Part shown: positions 30,774 to 40,148 of the stretch, one piece after another
Numbering within the stretch: position 1 is the first letter of the stretch
How the letters are laid out: every line of letters starts with the position of its first letter
Assembly (NCBI RefSeq): GCF_021366795.1
Contig: NZ_JAHCPS010000005.1
Span: 1-64,000 of the forward strand
Source of the DNA: Macrococcoides caseolyticum
GTDB lineage: Bacteria > Bacillota > Bacilli > Staphylococcales > Staphylococcaceae
Length of the DNA stretch: 64,000 nucleotides
Direction of reading: 5' to 3'
Made by a program: the position numbers and the translations under genes
The notes under the pieces: model-generated
The model's database searches: none
Told to the model about the DNA's origin: nothing
The model's input: only the letters and a program-made list of their open reading frames with translations

Positions 30774-32378
30774 TTATTTTAATTGACTTAATTCATATGC
30801 AGCAATTGTTCCACTCATTTCATGACTTGCTAACAATAAAGGTTTTTTCGTTGGTGATTGTTTTGCAGAAATAAATGTTAAACCTTCAGGTGAAATATCT
30901 TTATTATCATTTGCTTTAAAATATGTCTCAAATACTGGGTGTTTTGGGTTTGAGACATTATAAACCATAATTCCGCCAACTCGTTCTAAACCAATAAACG
31001 CATATGTTTTACCATTAATGTTACCAGTTACAACAGACTCAGGTTCAGGACCTTTATCATCACTTCTAGAATCAAATTCAATTTTTCCGATTTCTTCCTG
31101 CTGACTATTGAAAACAGACTGATCTGCTTGCGCAGTAATTGTTTCAAAGTCTGAACCAGAATCATAAACTAATCCTAAATCATTAGCATTTCTGATAGAA
31201 AATGATCTTCCACCAAATGTTACAGGCACAGTGTATTTACCATCTTTATTAACAAAACTTTGTGAAGTCGTTGTTTTAAGACGTCCTAAGCCTTTTTTAT
31301 CTTTCAATTGGTCAAGTGTGACGTTTTTTAAGTAAGGACGAGTGAAATCAAATTGATCTGCAATATCAGCGATTCTTGTCTCTTCACTAAATCCTTCATA
31401 GTCCTGTGCATCCCCTTCGTTAGCAGTTAATAAGTAGGTTTTACCTTTAATTTTCATTTGTGCAATACCGTCCGGCTGATACATCCCTAATAAAGGATAG
31501 TTCTGCATGTTGATTTTGTTATCTTTGTCAGAAACATCAATTTTATTTTTTAAGTACGATTTATATCCCAAGCTTTTCACTTTAACAAATTTTTCATTTT
31601 TAATATCAAATTTAGCGATGGCATTACGTTCCTGAATCGTAATATAGGCAAATTTATTATTTTCGTCAATTGTAACGTATTCGGGCTCTAAATTAAGGAA
31701 ACTTTCGTCGGCATTTCGGCCTAAATAGCGTAAATTAGAAGGTATCATTTCTTTTTTAAATCGGACAGTCTTGACAGCAGATTGTTTCACTTTCCCGCTT
31801 CGATTCACTTTAATAGAGGATACAGAACCTTCAGGGTTGATTGTATATGCATCATTCGGTTCACCTTCATTAGCCACGATGAGCTTTTTGTTGTCATGTG
31901 TAAACGTTAACATATCAGGGAGTGCGCCCACACTAACTTTGCTAATTAACTTACCATCTTTATTTAAGAACGCAACAAGACCATTGTCTGTTTTTTCTTT
32001 AGCAGGAATACTGACGGCGATATAATGATATTTTTTATTTACTGCAACACTGGTAATATCGCTACCCTCTACACCTAAATCTTTTAAAAATATTCTTTTC
32101 TTTAAAGTAAATTTCCCCTTAGATAAACGAGACATATCAAGAATATCAACAGCATTTAATGCACCATTAATTGAATATGCCTGTTTATACTTTGTATCAT
32201 AACTTACAATTTCAGTCCCACTTTCACCGAATTCAGTTTCAGAATCATATCTTGCTAACTGTGATACTTTAATCTTACTATTTGATCCGTAACTATTAAC
32301 AGATTGTGCATCAGCCATCGGCGTTGAAACAATAGAAAATAAAGCTAATGTGCTAATCATTTTACTTACTTTTTTCAT
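30774..32378 (-). CDS. Secreted choice-of-anchor I domain protein
   Basis: 534 residues from ATG 32,378 (AAAGGAG upstream). A Sec signal peptide is visible: KK-rich start, hydrophobic SMISTLALFSIVSTP, likely cut after ADA near residue 25. The mature part has beta-propeller-like repeats with the hallmarks of the choice-of-anchor I family (LARYDSETEFGESGTEIVSYD, FTHDNKKLIVANEGEPND, LTANEGDAQDYEGF, VTGNINGKTYAFIGLERVGGIMVYN, PEGLTFI). No LPXTG motif is present, so it is secreted or loosely bound. Function in this group is poorly defined. Confidence 0.8.
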   Translation of the reverse strand: MKKVSKMISTLALFSIVSTPMADAQSVNSYGSNSKIKVSQLARYDSETEFGESGTEIVSYDTKYKQAYSINGALNAVDILDMSRLSKGKFTLKKRIFLKDLGVEGSDITSVAVNKKYHYIAVSIPAKEKTDNGLVAFLNKDGKLISKVSVGALPDMLTFTHDNKKLIVANEGEPNDAYTINPEGSVSSIKVNRSGKVKQSAVKTVRFKKEMIPSNLRYLGRNADESFLNLEPEYVTIDENNKFAYITIQERNAIAKFDIKNEKFVKVKSLGYKSYLKNKIDVSDKDNKINMQNYPLLGMYQPDGIAQMKIKGKTYLLTANEGDAQDYEGFSEETRIADIADQFDFTRPYLKNVTLDQLKDKKGLGRLKTTTSQSFVNKDGKYTVPVTFGGRSFSIRNANDLGLVYDSGSDFETITAQADQSVFNSQQEEIGKIEFDSRSDDKGPEPESVVTGNINGKTYAFIGLERVGGIMVYNVSNPKHPVFETYFKANDNKDISPEGLTFISAKQSPTKKPLLLASHEMSGTIAAYELSQLK

Positions 32379-32490
32379 GTCGCTTCTCCTTTGTTTATAA
32401 AATATATGTAACATAGAATAATTTTATAGAAAACTTGTAAATCAACAATAAAAAATATTAATTCAATGTAAATATTAAATTACAAAATAA

Positions 32491-32531
32491 ACACCCTTAA
32501 AGTAGAAGATTAAGATTTAACTTTAAGGGTG
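32491..32531 (-). terminator. Terminator of the small membrane protein gene
   Basis: 12-bp perfect stem CACCCTTAAAGT (32492-32503) with 32520-32531; in the minus direction it is followed by TTTATTTTG. Confidence 0.7.
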
Positions 32532-32552
32532 CACAATTGTACAATTTTATTA

Positions 32553-32933
32553 TTATTTAGATTTACTTTCATGATGTTTAATCGATTCCATTTCATATCG
32601 ATTGGCTTCTTCATCATATTTGCGTTGCTCTAATTTTGCTTTTTGTTTTAATTTTTTCTGTTTACGATAATCCTTTGTCATATACCAAAAAACTAAACTA
32701 AGCAGTAAAGAGATAATCGCTAAAAAACTAGCATAACCTAACAACGGCTGATACGTTATTTCAAAGAAATTGGGTAAAATAAACGCTGCACCTGCTAATA
32801 ATACAAATGTCATTATCGGTGCCAGTAGATATCGACCTAACGCTAAACCAAAAATCAATGAAATGACTAACATACCTACGATAGAAATTAATAAAAACTG
32901 TGGTATTTCATAAAAACTAATAGCTAATAACAT
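32553..32933 (-). CDS. Small membrane protein, hypothetical
   Basis: 126 residues with three hydrophobic segments (about 8-32, 35-55 and 65-84) and a highly charged C-terminal tail of about 40 residues (KKLKQKAKLEQRKYDEEANR), probably cytoplasmic coiled coil. I do not recognise the family. Weak GTGAG before the ATG. Own terminator, thus monocistronic. No informative neighbours. Confidence 0.6.
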   Translation of the reverse strand: MLLAISFYEIPQFLLISIVGMLVISLIFGLALGRYLLAPIMTFVLLAGAAFILPNFFEITYQPLLGYASFLAIISLLLSLVFWYMTKDYRKQKKLKQKAKLEQRKYDEEANRYEMESIKHHESKSK

Positions 32934-33094
32934 CTAATCACTCACTATCTTATAAATTTATATCACGAATATATTATACCCTTAAACAGTGCAGAATATA
33001 TTTATAAGTTAAAAAATAAACATTAAGATTTCTAAATATTCATAATAAAGTTATAATAAAAGATAAATGATTAATTGTGAAAAGGAGAATGTTT

Positions 33095-34900
33095 ATGCGT
33101 TTACTCAATCGTAATGAAGTGCCTATCGAAGAAACTTGGGATTTAACACCCTTATTCAAAACAGATGCGGCGTTTTACAAACAACTTGAAAATACTTTAG
33201 CAAAAGTAGAAGTATTCAATCAGTTCTATAAAGGCAAACTTAATCATATGGAAATCGTTATTCGTAGTCTCGATGAATATGCAGCAATCAAAAAAGAAAT
33301 TGATCATTTGAGTAGTTATGCTTCACTCTTGTTAAGTGTCGATCAGACAGATGAAAATGCCGAAAAGTTATACAGCAAATTCTCAAATACATATGGTGTC
33401 ATCGCAAGTATGCTTTCATTTGTTGAATCTGAAATTCTTGCTTTAGATAATAAAATCTTAACTGAATTAACTGAACATGCACCGGTTTACAAACGATACT
33501 TAGAGCGATTAATCGAACGTAAACCCTATCAACTTCATCCTGAAGTAGAAAAAGCATTAGCATCCTTTACGCCCATTTTTAATGCACCATACAACTTATA
33601 TGATACGACAAAAATGTTAGATATTGATTTTGGAACATTTCGAGCACATGATAAGGATATATCAATGAGTTATGTATCTTTTGAAGGTGAATTAGAAGTC
33701 GATGCGGATACAGAAATACGTCGAAATGCCTTTAGAAAGTTCTCAGATACGCTCAAAAAATATGAAAACACTACAGCTAAAACATATGATATGGTATTGC
33801 AGCAAGAGAAAATAGAATCAAAACTAAGAGGTTATGATTCAGTAATTGACTATTTACTTCACCCGCAGGAAGTTTCTCGTGAACTTTATGACCGACAGAT
33901 TGATTTAATTACAACAGAGCTTGCACCACATATGCGTCGTTATGCGAAGTTATTACAAAAAACAAATCAACTTGAAACAATGAAGTTTGAAGATTTAAAG
34001 ATTTCATTAGATGAATCTTATGAACCAGATATAACTGTAGAAGAATCAAGAGAATATATAAAAAAAGCACTATCAATCATGGGTGAAGACTATATGCAAA
34101 TCGTTAATGATGCCTATGACAAACGCCAGATTGATTTTGTACAAAATAAAGGGAAATCCACAGGTGCATTCTGTGCAAGTCCGTACCAAGTGAATCCATT
34201 CATCTTGATTTCGTGGACATCTAAAATGACAGAAGTATTTGTCTTAGCACACGAATTAGGCCACGCAGGTCATTTCCAGTTAGCACATCAGCACCAAAAT
34301 ATATTTGATGAAAGTTGTTCGTTATATTTTGTGGAAGCACCGAGTACTATGAATGAAATGTTAATGGCAAACCATTTACTATCTGAATCAAATGATCCAA
34401 AGTTTAAACGCTGGGTCATCGCATCTATAATTTCTAGAACGTATTACCACAACTTTGTAACCCACTTACTGGAAGCAGCTTATCAACGTGAAGTCTATCA
34501 CCTAGTGGATCAAGGTGAATCAATGACTGCAGATACATTAAATAAAATAAAAAGACAAGTGATTGAAGCATTCTGGGGAGATGCTGTTGAAATTACTGAA
34601 GGTGCTGAACTGACATGGATGAGACAACCCCACTATTATATGGGACTTTATCCTTATACGTATTCAGCAGGTTTAACCATCTCAACAATCATGTCTCAAC
34701 GTATCTTAAAAGAAGGTGAACCTGCAGTTAAAGAATGGATTGAAGTCTTAAAACAAGGTGGTGCGCTACCTCCAGTAGAACTTGCAAAAATGGCAGGGAT
34801 TGATTTAACAACCGACGCACCATTGAAAGAAACCATCGCTTACATTGGTTCATTAATAGATGAATTAGAGCGATTAACTGAAGAAATTGACAATGCTTAA
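33095..34900 (+). CDS. pepF: Oligoendopeptidase F (M3B family)
   Basis: 601 residues. The N-terminal helical half starts NRNEVPIEETWDLTPLF, typical for PepF. FVLAHELGHAGHFQ (HExxH, about residue 385) plus FVEAPSTMNEM (third ligand Glu about 25 residues later) is the M3 thimet-type active site; the substrate-binding WMRQPHYYMGLYPYTYSAGL follows near 510-530. Cytoplasmic zinc peptidase hydrolysing peptides of about 7-17 residues. Start ATG 33,095 behind AAAAGGAG; a longer frame to 33,077 has no ribosome binding site. Confidence 0.95.
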   Translation: MRLLNRNEVPIEETWDLTPLFKTDAAFYKQLENTLAKVEVFNQFYKGKLNHMEIVIRSLDEYAAIKKEIDHLSSYASLLLSVDQTDENAEKLYSKFSNTYGVIASMLSFVESEILALDNKILTELTEHAPVYKRYLERLIERKPYQLHPEVEKALASFTPIFNAPYNLYDTTKMLDIDFGTFRAHDKDISMSYVSFEGELEVDADTEIRRNAFRKFSDTLKKYENTTAKTYDMVLQQEKIESKLRGYDSVIDYLLHPQEVSRELYDRQIDLITTELAPHMRRYAKLLQKTNQLETMKFEDLKISLDESYEPDITVEESREYIKKALSIMGEDYMQIVNDAYDKRQIDFVQNKGKSTGAFCASPYQVNPFILISWTSKMTEVFVLAHELGHAGHFQLAHQHQNIFDESCSLYFVEAPSTMNEMLMANHLLSESNDPKFKRWVIASIISRTYYHNFVTHLLEAAYQREVYHLVDQGESMTADTLNKIKRQVIEAFWGDAVEITEGAELTWMRQPHYYMGLYPYTYSAGLTISTIMSQRILKEGEPAVKEWIEVLKQGGALPPVELAKMAGIDLTTDAPLKETIAYIGSLIDELERLTEEIDNA

Positions 34901-34910
34901 ATGTCATTCA

Positions 34911-34947
34911 AGAGCATAGTACAGCACGTTGTATTATGCTCTTTTTT
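34911..34947 (+). terminator. Terminator of pepF
   Basis: 13-bp stem with one wobble (34911-34923 with 34930-34942) followed by TTTTTT. Confidence 0.75.
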
Positions 34948-34975
34948 AAAATTAACGATGAAAGGAGCTGATTGA

Positions 34976-35704
34976 ATGAACTATAAAGGGAAAATTGTCG
35001 TCATTACAGGTGCTGCTCAAGGCATTGGAAAGCACATAGCAGATACTTTTCGCGCACAACATGCAATCGTTTGTGATATAGATATTCAACCGGGTTGTTA
35101 CTTTCAAGGCGATATTTCGAATACAGATGTACTTGATCAATTTGTCTCTAAAATAATCAGAGATTATAAACATGTCGATTACATCATTAATAACGCACTT
35201 CCGTTGATGAGAGGTATCAATGATTGTTCAATCGATGACTTTAATTATGCACTTCAAGTGGGAATCACTGCGCCATTCTATTTAGTGCAACAACTATTGC
35301 CCTATTTCAATGACAATGCAGTCATTGTTAATATGTCCTCAACTCGTGCACACATGAGTCAACCACAAACTGAAAGTTATGCAGCCGCAAAAGGCGGTAT
35401 CAGTGCATTAACACATGCTCTAGCTGTGTCATTACGTGAAAAAGCACGCGTTAATGCAATCTTACCGGGTTGGATTGATACAACAGACACGTCATTTGCG
35501 GGCAGTAATAACACACAACATCCCGTAGGACGTGTCGGAATACCGAGTGATATTACTCAAACTGTATTATTTCTATGTAGTGACGCCGCATCATTTATTA
35601 CTGGTCAGGAATTTGTTGTTGATGGTGGCATGACGAAACAAATGATATATCATAATGATCAAGGCTGGTTATTTGAAGATAAATCATCTGATAATAATAA
35701 ATAA
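34976..35704 (+). CDS. Short-chain dehydrogenase/reductase
   Basis: 242 residues of classical SDR type: TGAAQGIGKH (cofactor loop, about 12-20), YIINNALP (NNAG-like, about 78), NMSSTRAH (catalytic Ser, about 122), ESYAAAKGG (Tyr and Lys, about 136-140), and the C-terminal CSDAASFITGQEFVVDGGMT. The variation NNALP for NNAG is seen in some family members. Asp in VCDIDIQPG suggests NAD preference. AAAGGAG before the ATG. Substrate unknown; monocistronic between terminators. Confidence 0.85.
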   Translation: MNYKGKIVVITGAAQGIGKHIADTFRAQHAIVCDIDIQPGCYFQGDISNTDVLDQFVSKIIRDYKHVDYIINNALPLMRGINDCSIDDFNYALQVGITAPFYLVQQLLPYFNDNAVIVNMSSTRAHMSQPQTESYAAAKGGISALTHALAVSLREKARVNAILPGWIDTTDTSFAGSNNTQHPVGRVGIPSDITQTVLFLCSDAASFITGQEFVVDGGMTKQMIYHNDQGWLFEDKSSDNNK

Positions 35705-35765
35705 AAAAGCATCAAAAAAAGTTATTGCCGAATGAATTTCTCACAATAACTTTTTTGACGCTTTT
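35704..35765. terminator. Bidirectional terminator between SDR gene and cvfB
   Basis: Long stem of about 22 bp (35704-35726 with 35743-35765) with one mismatch, A-rich on one side and T-rich on the other, between convergent genes. Confidence 0.75.
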
Positions 35766-35767
35766 AC

Positions 35768-36634
35768 TTATTCAACGGATTTAATTCTATCCGCTTCTAT
35801 TACGATGCGTTTATTTTTATAAAGACGTCCGATTGCACGTTTAAAACTACCTTTACTCATATTAAAGACCTCTTTAATCGCTTCTGGGTCTGATTTATCA
35901 GAGAACGGTAACTCGCCACCGTATTCTTCTAATAACTTTAAGATTTGTTCCGAATCATCATCTAAACGTTCGTGTGCTAACGGTAAGAATGAGCCGTTTA
36001 ATGTGCCATCTTCTTTATGACCGATAATACGTACTTCAACTGCTTCTCCGAGACGTGGCTCAGTACGTCGTTCTGATTCATGAACAAAAATCTTATAACC
36101 TTCTTTAGATAAAAGAAATGTACCCACACGTAGCAAGCGATAAGGATGTGCTGTAATTGTTTTGTGTAATAAATCAGCAGGTGCTGGTGTAAACATCGCA
36201 TCAACCATTGTTTCACTTGCTAAACGACCATATAACTGATCATTTCTATCAACACGGAGACAAGCAAATACCTCATCACCCGATTCCGGCCATACTTCTT
36301 TCACTTTCGGAAGGTCTTCCCATGGAATAACGATTTCACGCGGAATACCAATGTCAACTGTTACACCGTCTCTATCTTTCTTTATGACTTTCACCCAGTC
36401 ATAACGATCCGTTGAAATATCCGGAATATTTTGTGTCGCAAATAAATCACCTGTACGTCCAGGATACACGAAGAATGAATAATCTTCTCCAATCTCTAAT
36501 TCATCCTCTTCTAATACTTCAGATTGATTTAATTTTACAACTTCACTATTTGGTCCCAGTAGATAATACGTAGACCCTTCTAAACGATCGACGCGTAAAA
36601 AGTCGATACTACCTGATAATTGTTTGTTTTCCAT
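35768..36634 (-). CDS. cvfB: CvfB, S1-domain RNA-binding regulator
   Basis: 288 residues matching S. aureus CvfB throughout: GSIDFLRVDRLEGSTYYLLGPNSE start, SFFVYPGRTGDLFATQNIPDI, DRDGVTVDIGIPREIVIPWEDLPKV (S1-like beta barrel), DRNDQLYGRLASE, SKEGYKIFVHESER, LNGSFLPLAHERLDDD, and a C-terminal winged helix (IKEVFNMSKGSFKRAIGRLYK). CvfB binds RNA and affects virulence factor expression in S. aureus; the YitL homologue is found across Bacilli. AAAGGAGAG before the ATG. Confidence 0.95.
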   Translation of the reverse strand: MENKQLSGSIDFLRVDRLEGSTYYLLGPNSEVVKLNQSEVLEEDELEIGEDYSFFVYPGRTGDLFATQNIPDISTDRYDWVKVIKKDRDGVTVDIGIPREIVIPWEDLPKVKEVWPESGDEVFACLRVDRNDQLYGRLASETMVDAMFTPAPADLLHKTITAHPYRLLRVGTFLLSKEGYKIFVHESERRTEPRLGEAVEVRIIGHKEDGTLNGSFLPLAHERLDDDSEQILKLLEEYGGELPFSDKSDPEAIKEVFNMSKGSFKRAIGRLYKNKRIVIEADRIKSVE

Positions 36635-36808
36635 ATGTCTCTCCTTTAGGTTAATACCTATTTCAATAAATCATTATAACACATATCCTCTTTTTCGTCC
36701 GAATTTACAATACATTAGAACGAACTGTTTAAAGATAAATCAATATTATCTTTTTCACATTAAACTATGATATAATTCTACTGATTAACAATTAAAGGAG
36801 ATTACTCA

Positions 36809-38404
36809 ATGTTACAAGTATCTAATGTTAGTTTACGATTCGGAGATAGAAAATTATTTGAAGATGTAAACATTAAATTTACACCAGGCAACTGCTACGG
36901 ATTAATCGGTGCAAACGGTGCCGGAAAATCTACTTTCTTAAAGATTCTTTCAGGTGAACTCGACTCTCAAACGGGTCATGTATCTCTTGGTAAAGATGAA
37001 CGTCTATCTATCTTAAAGCAAGATCACTTTGCATATGAAGATGAGCGTGTATTAGATGTTGTATTACGTGGAAATGAACGATTATGGAACGTAATGCAGG
37101 AGAAAGATGCCATTTATATGAAGCCAGACTTTAGTGATGAAGATGGTATGCGTGCAGCTGAACTTGAAGGTGAGTTTGGTGAAATGGGTGGTTGGACTGC
37201 TGAAAGTGATGCACAAGTCCTATTATCAGGTTTAGGCATTAAAGATGAATTACATGAAAAGAAAATGTCTGAACTTGAAAATAACCAAAAAGTTAAGATT
37301 CTTTTGGCACAAGCACTATTTGGTGAGCCAGACGTATTATTACTGGACGAGCCTACCAATGGCCTGGACATCCCTGCTATCAGCTGGTTAGAAGAATTCT
37401 TAATCAACTTTGAAAACACGGTTATCGTCGTATCCCATGACCGTCACTTCTTAAATAACGTATGTACACATATTGCTGACCTTGACTACGGTAAAATTAA
37501 GATTTATGTCGGAAACTATGACTTCTGGTATCAATCAAGTCAATTAGCACAACAAATGTTACAAGACTCAAACAAGAAAAAAGAAGAGAAAATTAAAGAA
37601 TTACAAGACTTCGTTGCGCGTTTCTCTGCGAACGCATCTAAATCGAAACAAGCGACAAGCCGTAAAAAAATGCTTGAAAAGATTCAGTTGGATGATATTC
37701 AGCCATCAAGCCGTAAATACCCATTTGTTAACTTCAAACCAGAACGTGAAATCGGTAATGAGTTATTACAAGTTCAAGGTTTATCAAAAACAATTGATGG
37801 GGTTAAAGTTCTGGATAATTTATCATTCACGATGAATCCAAATGATAAAGCAGTCCTTGTTGGTGATTCTGAAATTGCAAAGACTACCCTACTGCGTATA
37901 TTAGCCGGTGAACTGGAGCCTGATGAAGGGTCTTACAAATGGGGTGTGACGACATCTCAAAGTTATCTACCGAAAGATAACTCTGAATTCTTCGAAGGTA
38001 AAAATATCGATCTTGTTGAATGGTTACGTCAATATGCGCCACCTGAAGAACAAACTGAAACTTTCTTACGTGGCTTCTTAGGCCGTATGTTATTCTCTGG
38101 TGAAGAAGTACGTAAGAAAGCAACCGTATTATCAGGGGGAGAAAAAGTAAGATGTATGTTAAGTAAGATGATGCTTTCATCTGCAAACGTATTATTACTT
38201 GATGAACCGACGAACCATTTAGACTTAGAAAGTATTACGTCAGTCAATGATGGCTTAAAAGCGTTCAAAGGATCTTTAATCTTTACCTCTCATGACTTTG
38301 AATTCATTAATACGATTGCAAACCGCGTGATTGACTTAAATGCAAATATCTCTAAAGAAATTACTTACGAAGAGTATTTAAAAGAACAAGGTGTTTTAAA
38401 ATAA
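36809..38404 (+). CDS. ABC-F ATPase, YkpA-type (housekeeping)
   Basis: 531 residues, very similar to B. subtilis YkpA and its S. aureus orthologue next to cvfB and lysC. Domain 1 is intact: GANGAGKST (about 34-42) and LLLDEPTNGLDI, with Gly instead of the usual His after Asn, as I recall also in staphylococci. Domain 2 has a degenerate Walker A, GDSEIAKTT (about 352-360), but keeps LSGGE and LLLDEPTNHLDLES. The linker reads ARFSANASKSKQATSRKK, EttA/YbiT-like. Likely role is translation (ribosome rescue), not drug resistance: no leader peptide or attenuator is present upstream. Confidence 0.85.
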   Translation: MLQVSNVSLRFGDRKLFEDVNIKFTPGNCYGLIGANGAGKSTFLKILSGELDSQTGHVSLGKDERLSILKQDHFAYEDERVLDVVLRGNERLWNVMQEKDAIYMKPDFSDEDGMRAAELEGEFGEMGGWTAESDAQVLLSGLGIKDELHEKKMSELENNQKVKILLAQALFGEPDVLLLDEPTNGLDIPAISWLEEFLINFENTVIVVSHDRHFLNNVCTHIADLDYGKIKIYVGNYDFWYQSSQLAQQMLQDSNKKKEEKIKELQDFVARFSANASKSKQATSRKKMLEKIQLDDIQPSSRKYPFVNFKPEREIGNELLQVQGLSKTIDGVKVLDNLSFTMNPNDKAVLVGDSEIAKTTLLRILAGELEPDEGSYKWGVTTSQSYLPKDNSEFFEGKNIDLVEWLRQYAPPEEQTETFLRGFLGRMLFSGEEVRKKATVLSGGEKVRCMLSKMMLSSANVLLLDEPTNHLDLESITSVNDGLKAFKGSLIFTSHDFEFINTIANRVIDLNANISKEITYEEYLKEQGVLK

Positions 38405-38414
38405 GCAATCCACC

Positions 38415-38450
38415 ACACGATATTCCTCACGGGAATATCGTGTGTTTTTT
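38415..38450 (+). terminator. Terminator of the ykpA-type gene
   Basis: 12-bp perfect stem ACACGATATTCC (38415-38426) with 38432-38443, followed by GTTTTTT. Confidence 0.85.
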
Positions 38451-38504
38451 ATTCAATCATAAGCATTCATCAACAGCAATATATTTTAAATATTTATAAA
38501 ATAC

Positions 38505-38533
38505 TTTACAATTCAGAATTCTTTCTGTAGAAT
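38505..38533 (+). promoter_or_regulatory. Promoter of the lysine operon
   Basis: TTTACA (38505-38510), 17-bp spacer, TAGAAT (38528-38533), about 25 bp before the riboswitch. Confidence 0.65.
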
Positions 38534-38557
38534 GTAAAACATCAACTAAATAATTAA

Positions 38558-38766
38558 AGATGAGGCGCATCAATCATGAGTAAGTAATGAGAATTCTGCA
38601 AATGAATTACTGAAAGGGTGCGATGCCGAAATATAGTATTTATTGCAGTGAATACTATGTTGGATCCACAGGTTAAGAGCTATGGGTCTGTCATTATTGA
38701 AAAATAATGGAGTGCATCGCTTGTATATAGATTAACAAGTCCAGATGTCTCTGGGCTTGTTTTTTT
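38558..38766 (+). promoter_or_regulatory. Lysine riboswitch (L box) with transcription terminator
   Basis: The conserved core is clear: GATGAGGCGC (about 38559), AGTAAG, GAAAGGG (about 38612), GATGCCGAAAT (about 38622), GTTGG, CTGTCA (about 38688) and GGAGTGCATC closing stem P1 (to about 38720). The expression platform is a terminator: ACAAGTCCAG (38735-38744) with CTGGGCTTGT (38751-38760) and TTTTTT. Lysine binding should promote termination before lysC. Type inferred from aptamer consensus and the downstream genes. Confidence 0.9.
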
Positions 38767-38803
38767 GTTGTTCGTGATGCTCCTAGTTTCAGGAGGCGTA
38801 ATA

Positions 38804-40045
38804 ATGTTAACAGATTCAAGTATCAAGACACAAAATCAGAATAAGCAAATTAAAGTATTGAAATTTGGCGGCAGTTCTGTTGCTGACTTTGACAAAATCA
38901 AAGCTATAGCCGAGTACCTCAAATCTCGTACGTTACAACAAGAGAAATTAGTTGTCGTCGTATCAGCTATGGGAAAAACAACCGATCAATTGTTAAATAA
39001 TGCGTCAACTTTATCAAAATCACCGAAAGATAGTGCCTTAGCTATGTTGTTATCAACGGGTGAACAGCAGACCATTGCATATCTTTCAATCATTCTTCAG
39101 GATATTTCAGTCGAAGCTGTTGCCTTAACGGGTGCACAAGCTGGTATAAAGACTGAAGGTCATCACTTAAAAAGTAAAATACAGACAATCAATACCGATA
39201 AAATCAATCAATTATTTAGCACTAAAGATATTATTATTATTGCAGGATTCCAAGGGGTCAATCACAATGATGAATTAACGACACTCGGTCGTGGTGGCAG
39301 TGACACGACTGCTGTTGCTTTAGCATCAAGCCTTGGTGCGACTTGCGAAATCTATAGTGATGTCTTAGGCGTATATGGTACGGATCCACGCATTTATCCC
39401 GAGACTAAAAAAATTGATCAGCTAAGTTTTGAAGAGATGATGGAATTATCGTCACTTGGTGCCGGTATTCTTGAAACAAGAAGTGTAGAAATTGCACTGA
39501 ATCACAACACCCCGATATATACCGGAAAAACACTATCAACAAAGAGAGGAACATGGATTATGCCAACAGAACAAATTATTGAAAGAAAGGCCGTTACAGG
39601 AATCGCTTTAGATAAAAATATGGATTATATCACCCTATCCTATCCAATGCATGATGCCAATGTTTTAAAAGCTATCTATTACGCATTAGAGCAGCAGCAA
39701 ATCAATATAGATATGATTTCACAAACCGTAAATACGGATGGTATGCAACTTTCCTTTACAATGAAGAATACAGAACAACAGCAAATCATATCGATTATTG
39801 AAAAATTAAAACAGAATTACCCTGCCCTCCTCCATGAAACAACTTCACATTATGCCAAAGTTTCGGTCGTTGGTTCAGGGATGCGTGATATGAGCGGTGT
39901 TGCTGCTAAAGTATTTACGACTTTAATTGATGCTGAAATCCCTTATTATCAAGTATCAACGAGTGAAATTAGTATTTCGGTAGTCGTAGCTGATTATGAT
40001 GCAGAACGTGCAGTACAAACGTTATGTCAACATTTTAATATATAA
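38804..40045 (+). CDS. lysC: Aspartate kinase
   Basis: 413 residues. KFGGSSVADFDKI (phosphate-binding, about 22-34), GRGGSDTTAVALA (about 160-172), CEIYSDVLGVYGTDPRI (about 180-196) and LSSLGAGILETRSVEIA are aspartokinase motifs; two C-terminal ACT domains follow (about 265-413) for feedback by lysine. It phosphorylates aspartate, the first step to lysine, diaminopimelate, methionine and threonine. ATG 38,804 follows AGGAGG closely. First gene of the lysine-riboswitch operon. Confidence 0.95.
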   Translation: MLTDSSIKTQNQNKQIKVLKFGGSSVADFDKIKAIAEYLKSRTLQQEKLVVVVSAMGKTTDQLLNNASTLSKSPKDSALAMLLSTGEQQTIAYLSIILQDISVEAVALTGAQAGIKTEGHHLKSKIQTINTDKINQLFSTKDIIIIAGFQGVNHNDELTTLGRGGSDTTAVALASSLGATCEIYSDVLGVYGTDPRIYPETKKIDQLSFEEMMELSSLGAGILETRSVEIALNHNTPIYTGKTLSTKRGTWIMPTEQIIERKAVTGIALDKNMDYITLSYPMHDANVLKAIYYALEQQQINIDMISQTVNTDGMQLSFTMKNTEQQQIISIIEKLKQNYPALLHETTSHYAKVSVVGSGMRDMSGVAAKVFTTLIDAEIPYYQVSTSEISISVVVADYDAERAVQTLCQHFNI

Positions 40046-40148
40046 ATTCTTTTTTCTTTCAAAGAACTTTTCACTTTAATTTAGTAAAGAATAAAGCTAT
40101 TATAGCATTAATTATCAAAATATTATGATTTTAAGGAGTGTTTATATC

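Noticed and set aside
37114-37419. Ser/Asn-rich antisense frames in the ykpA-type and other ABC-F genes
   Set aside because: They are codon-shadow frames of the long real genes on the other strand, without start signals.
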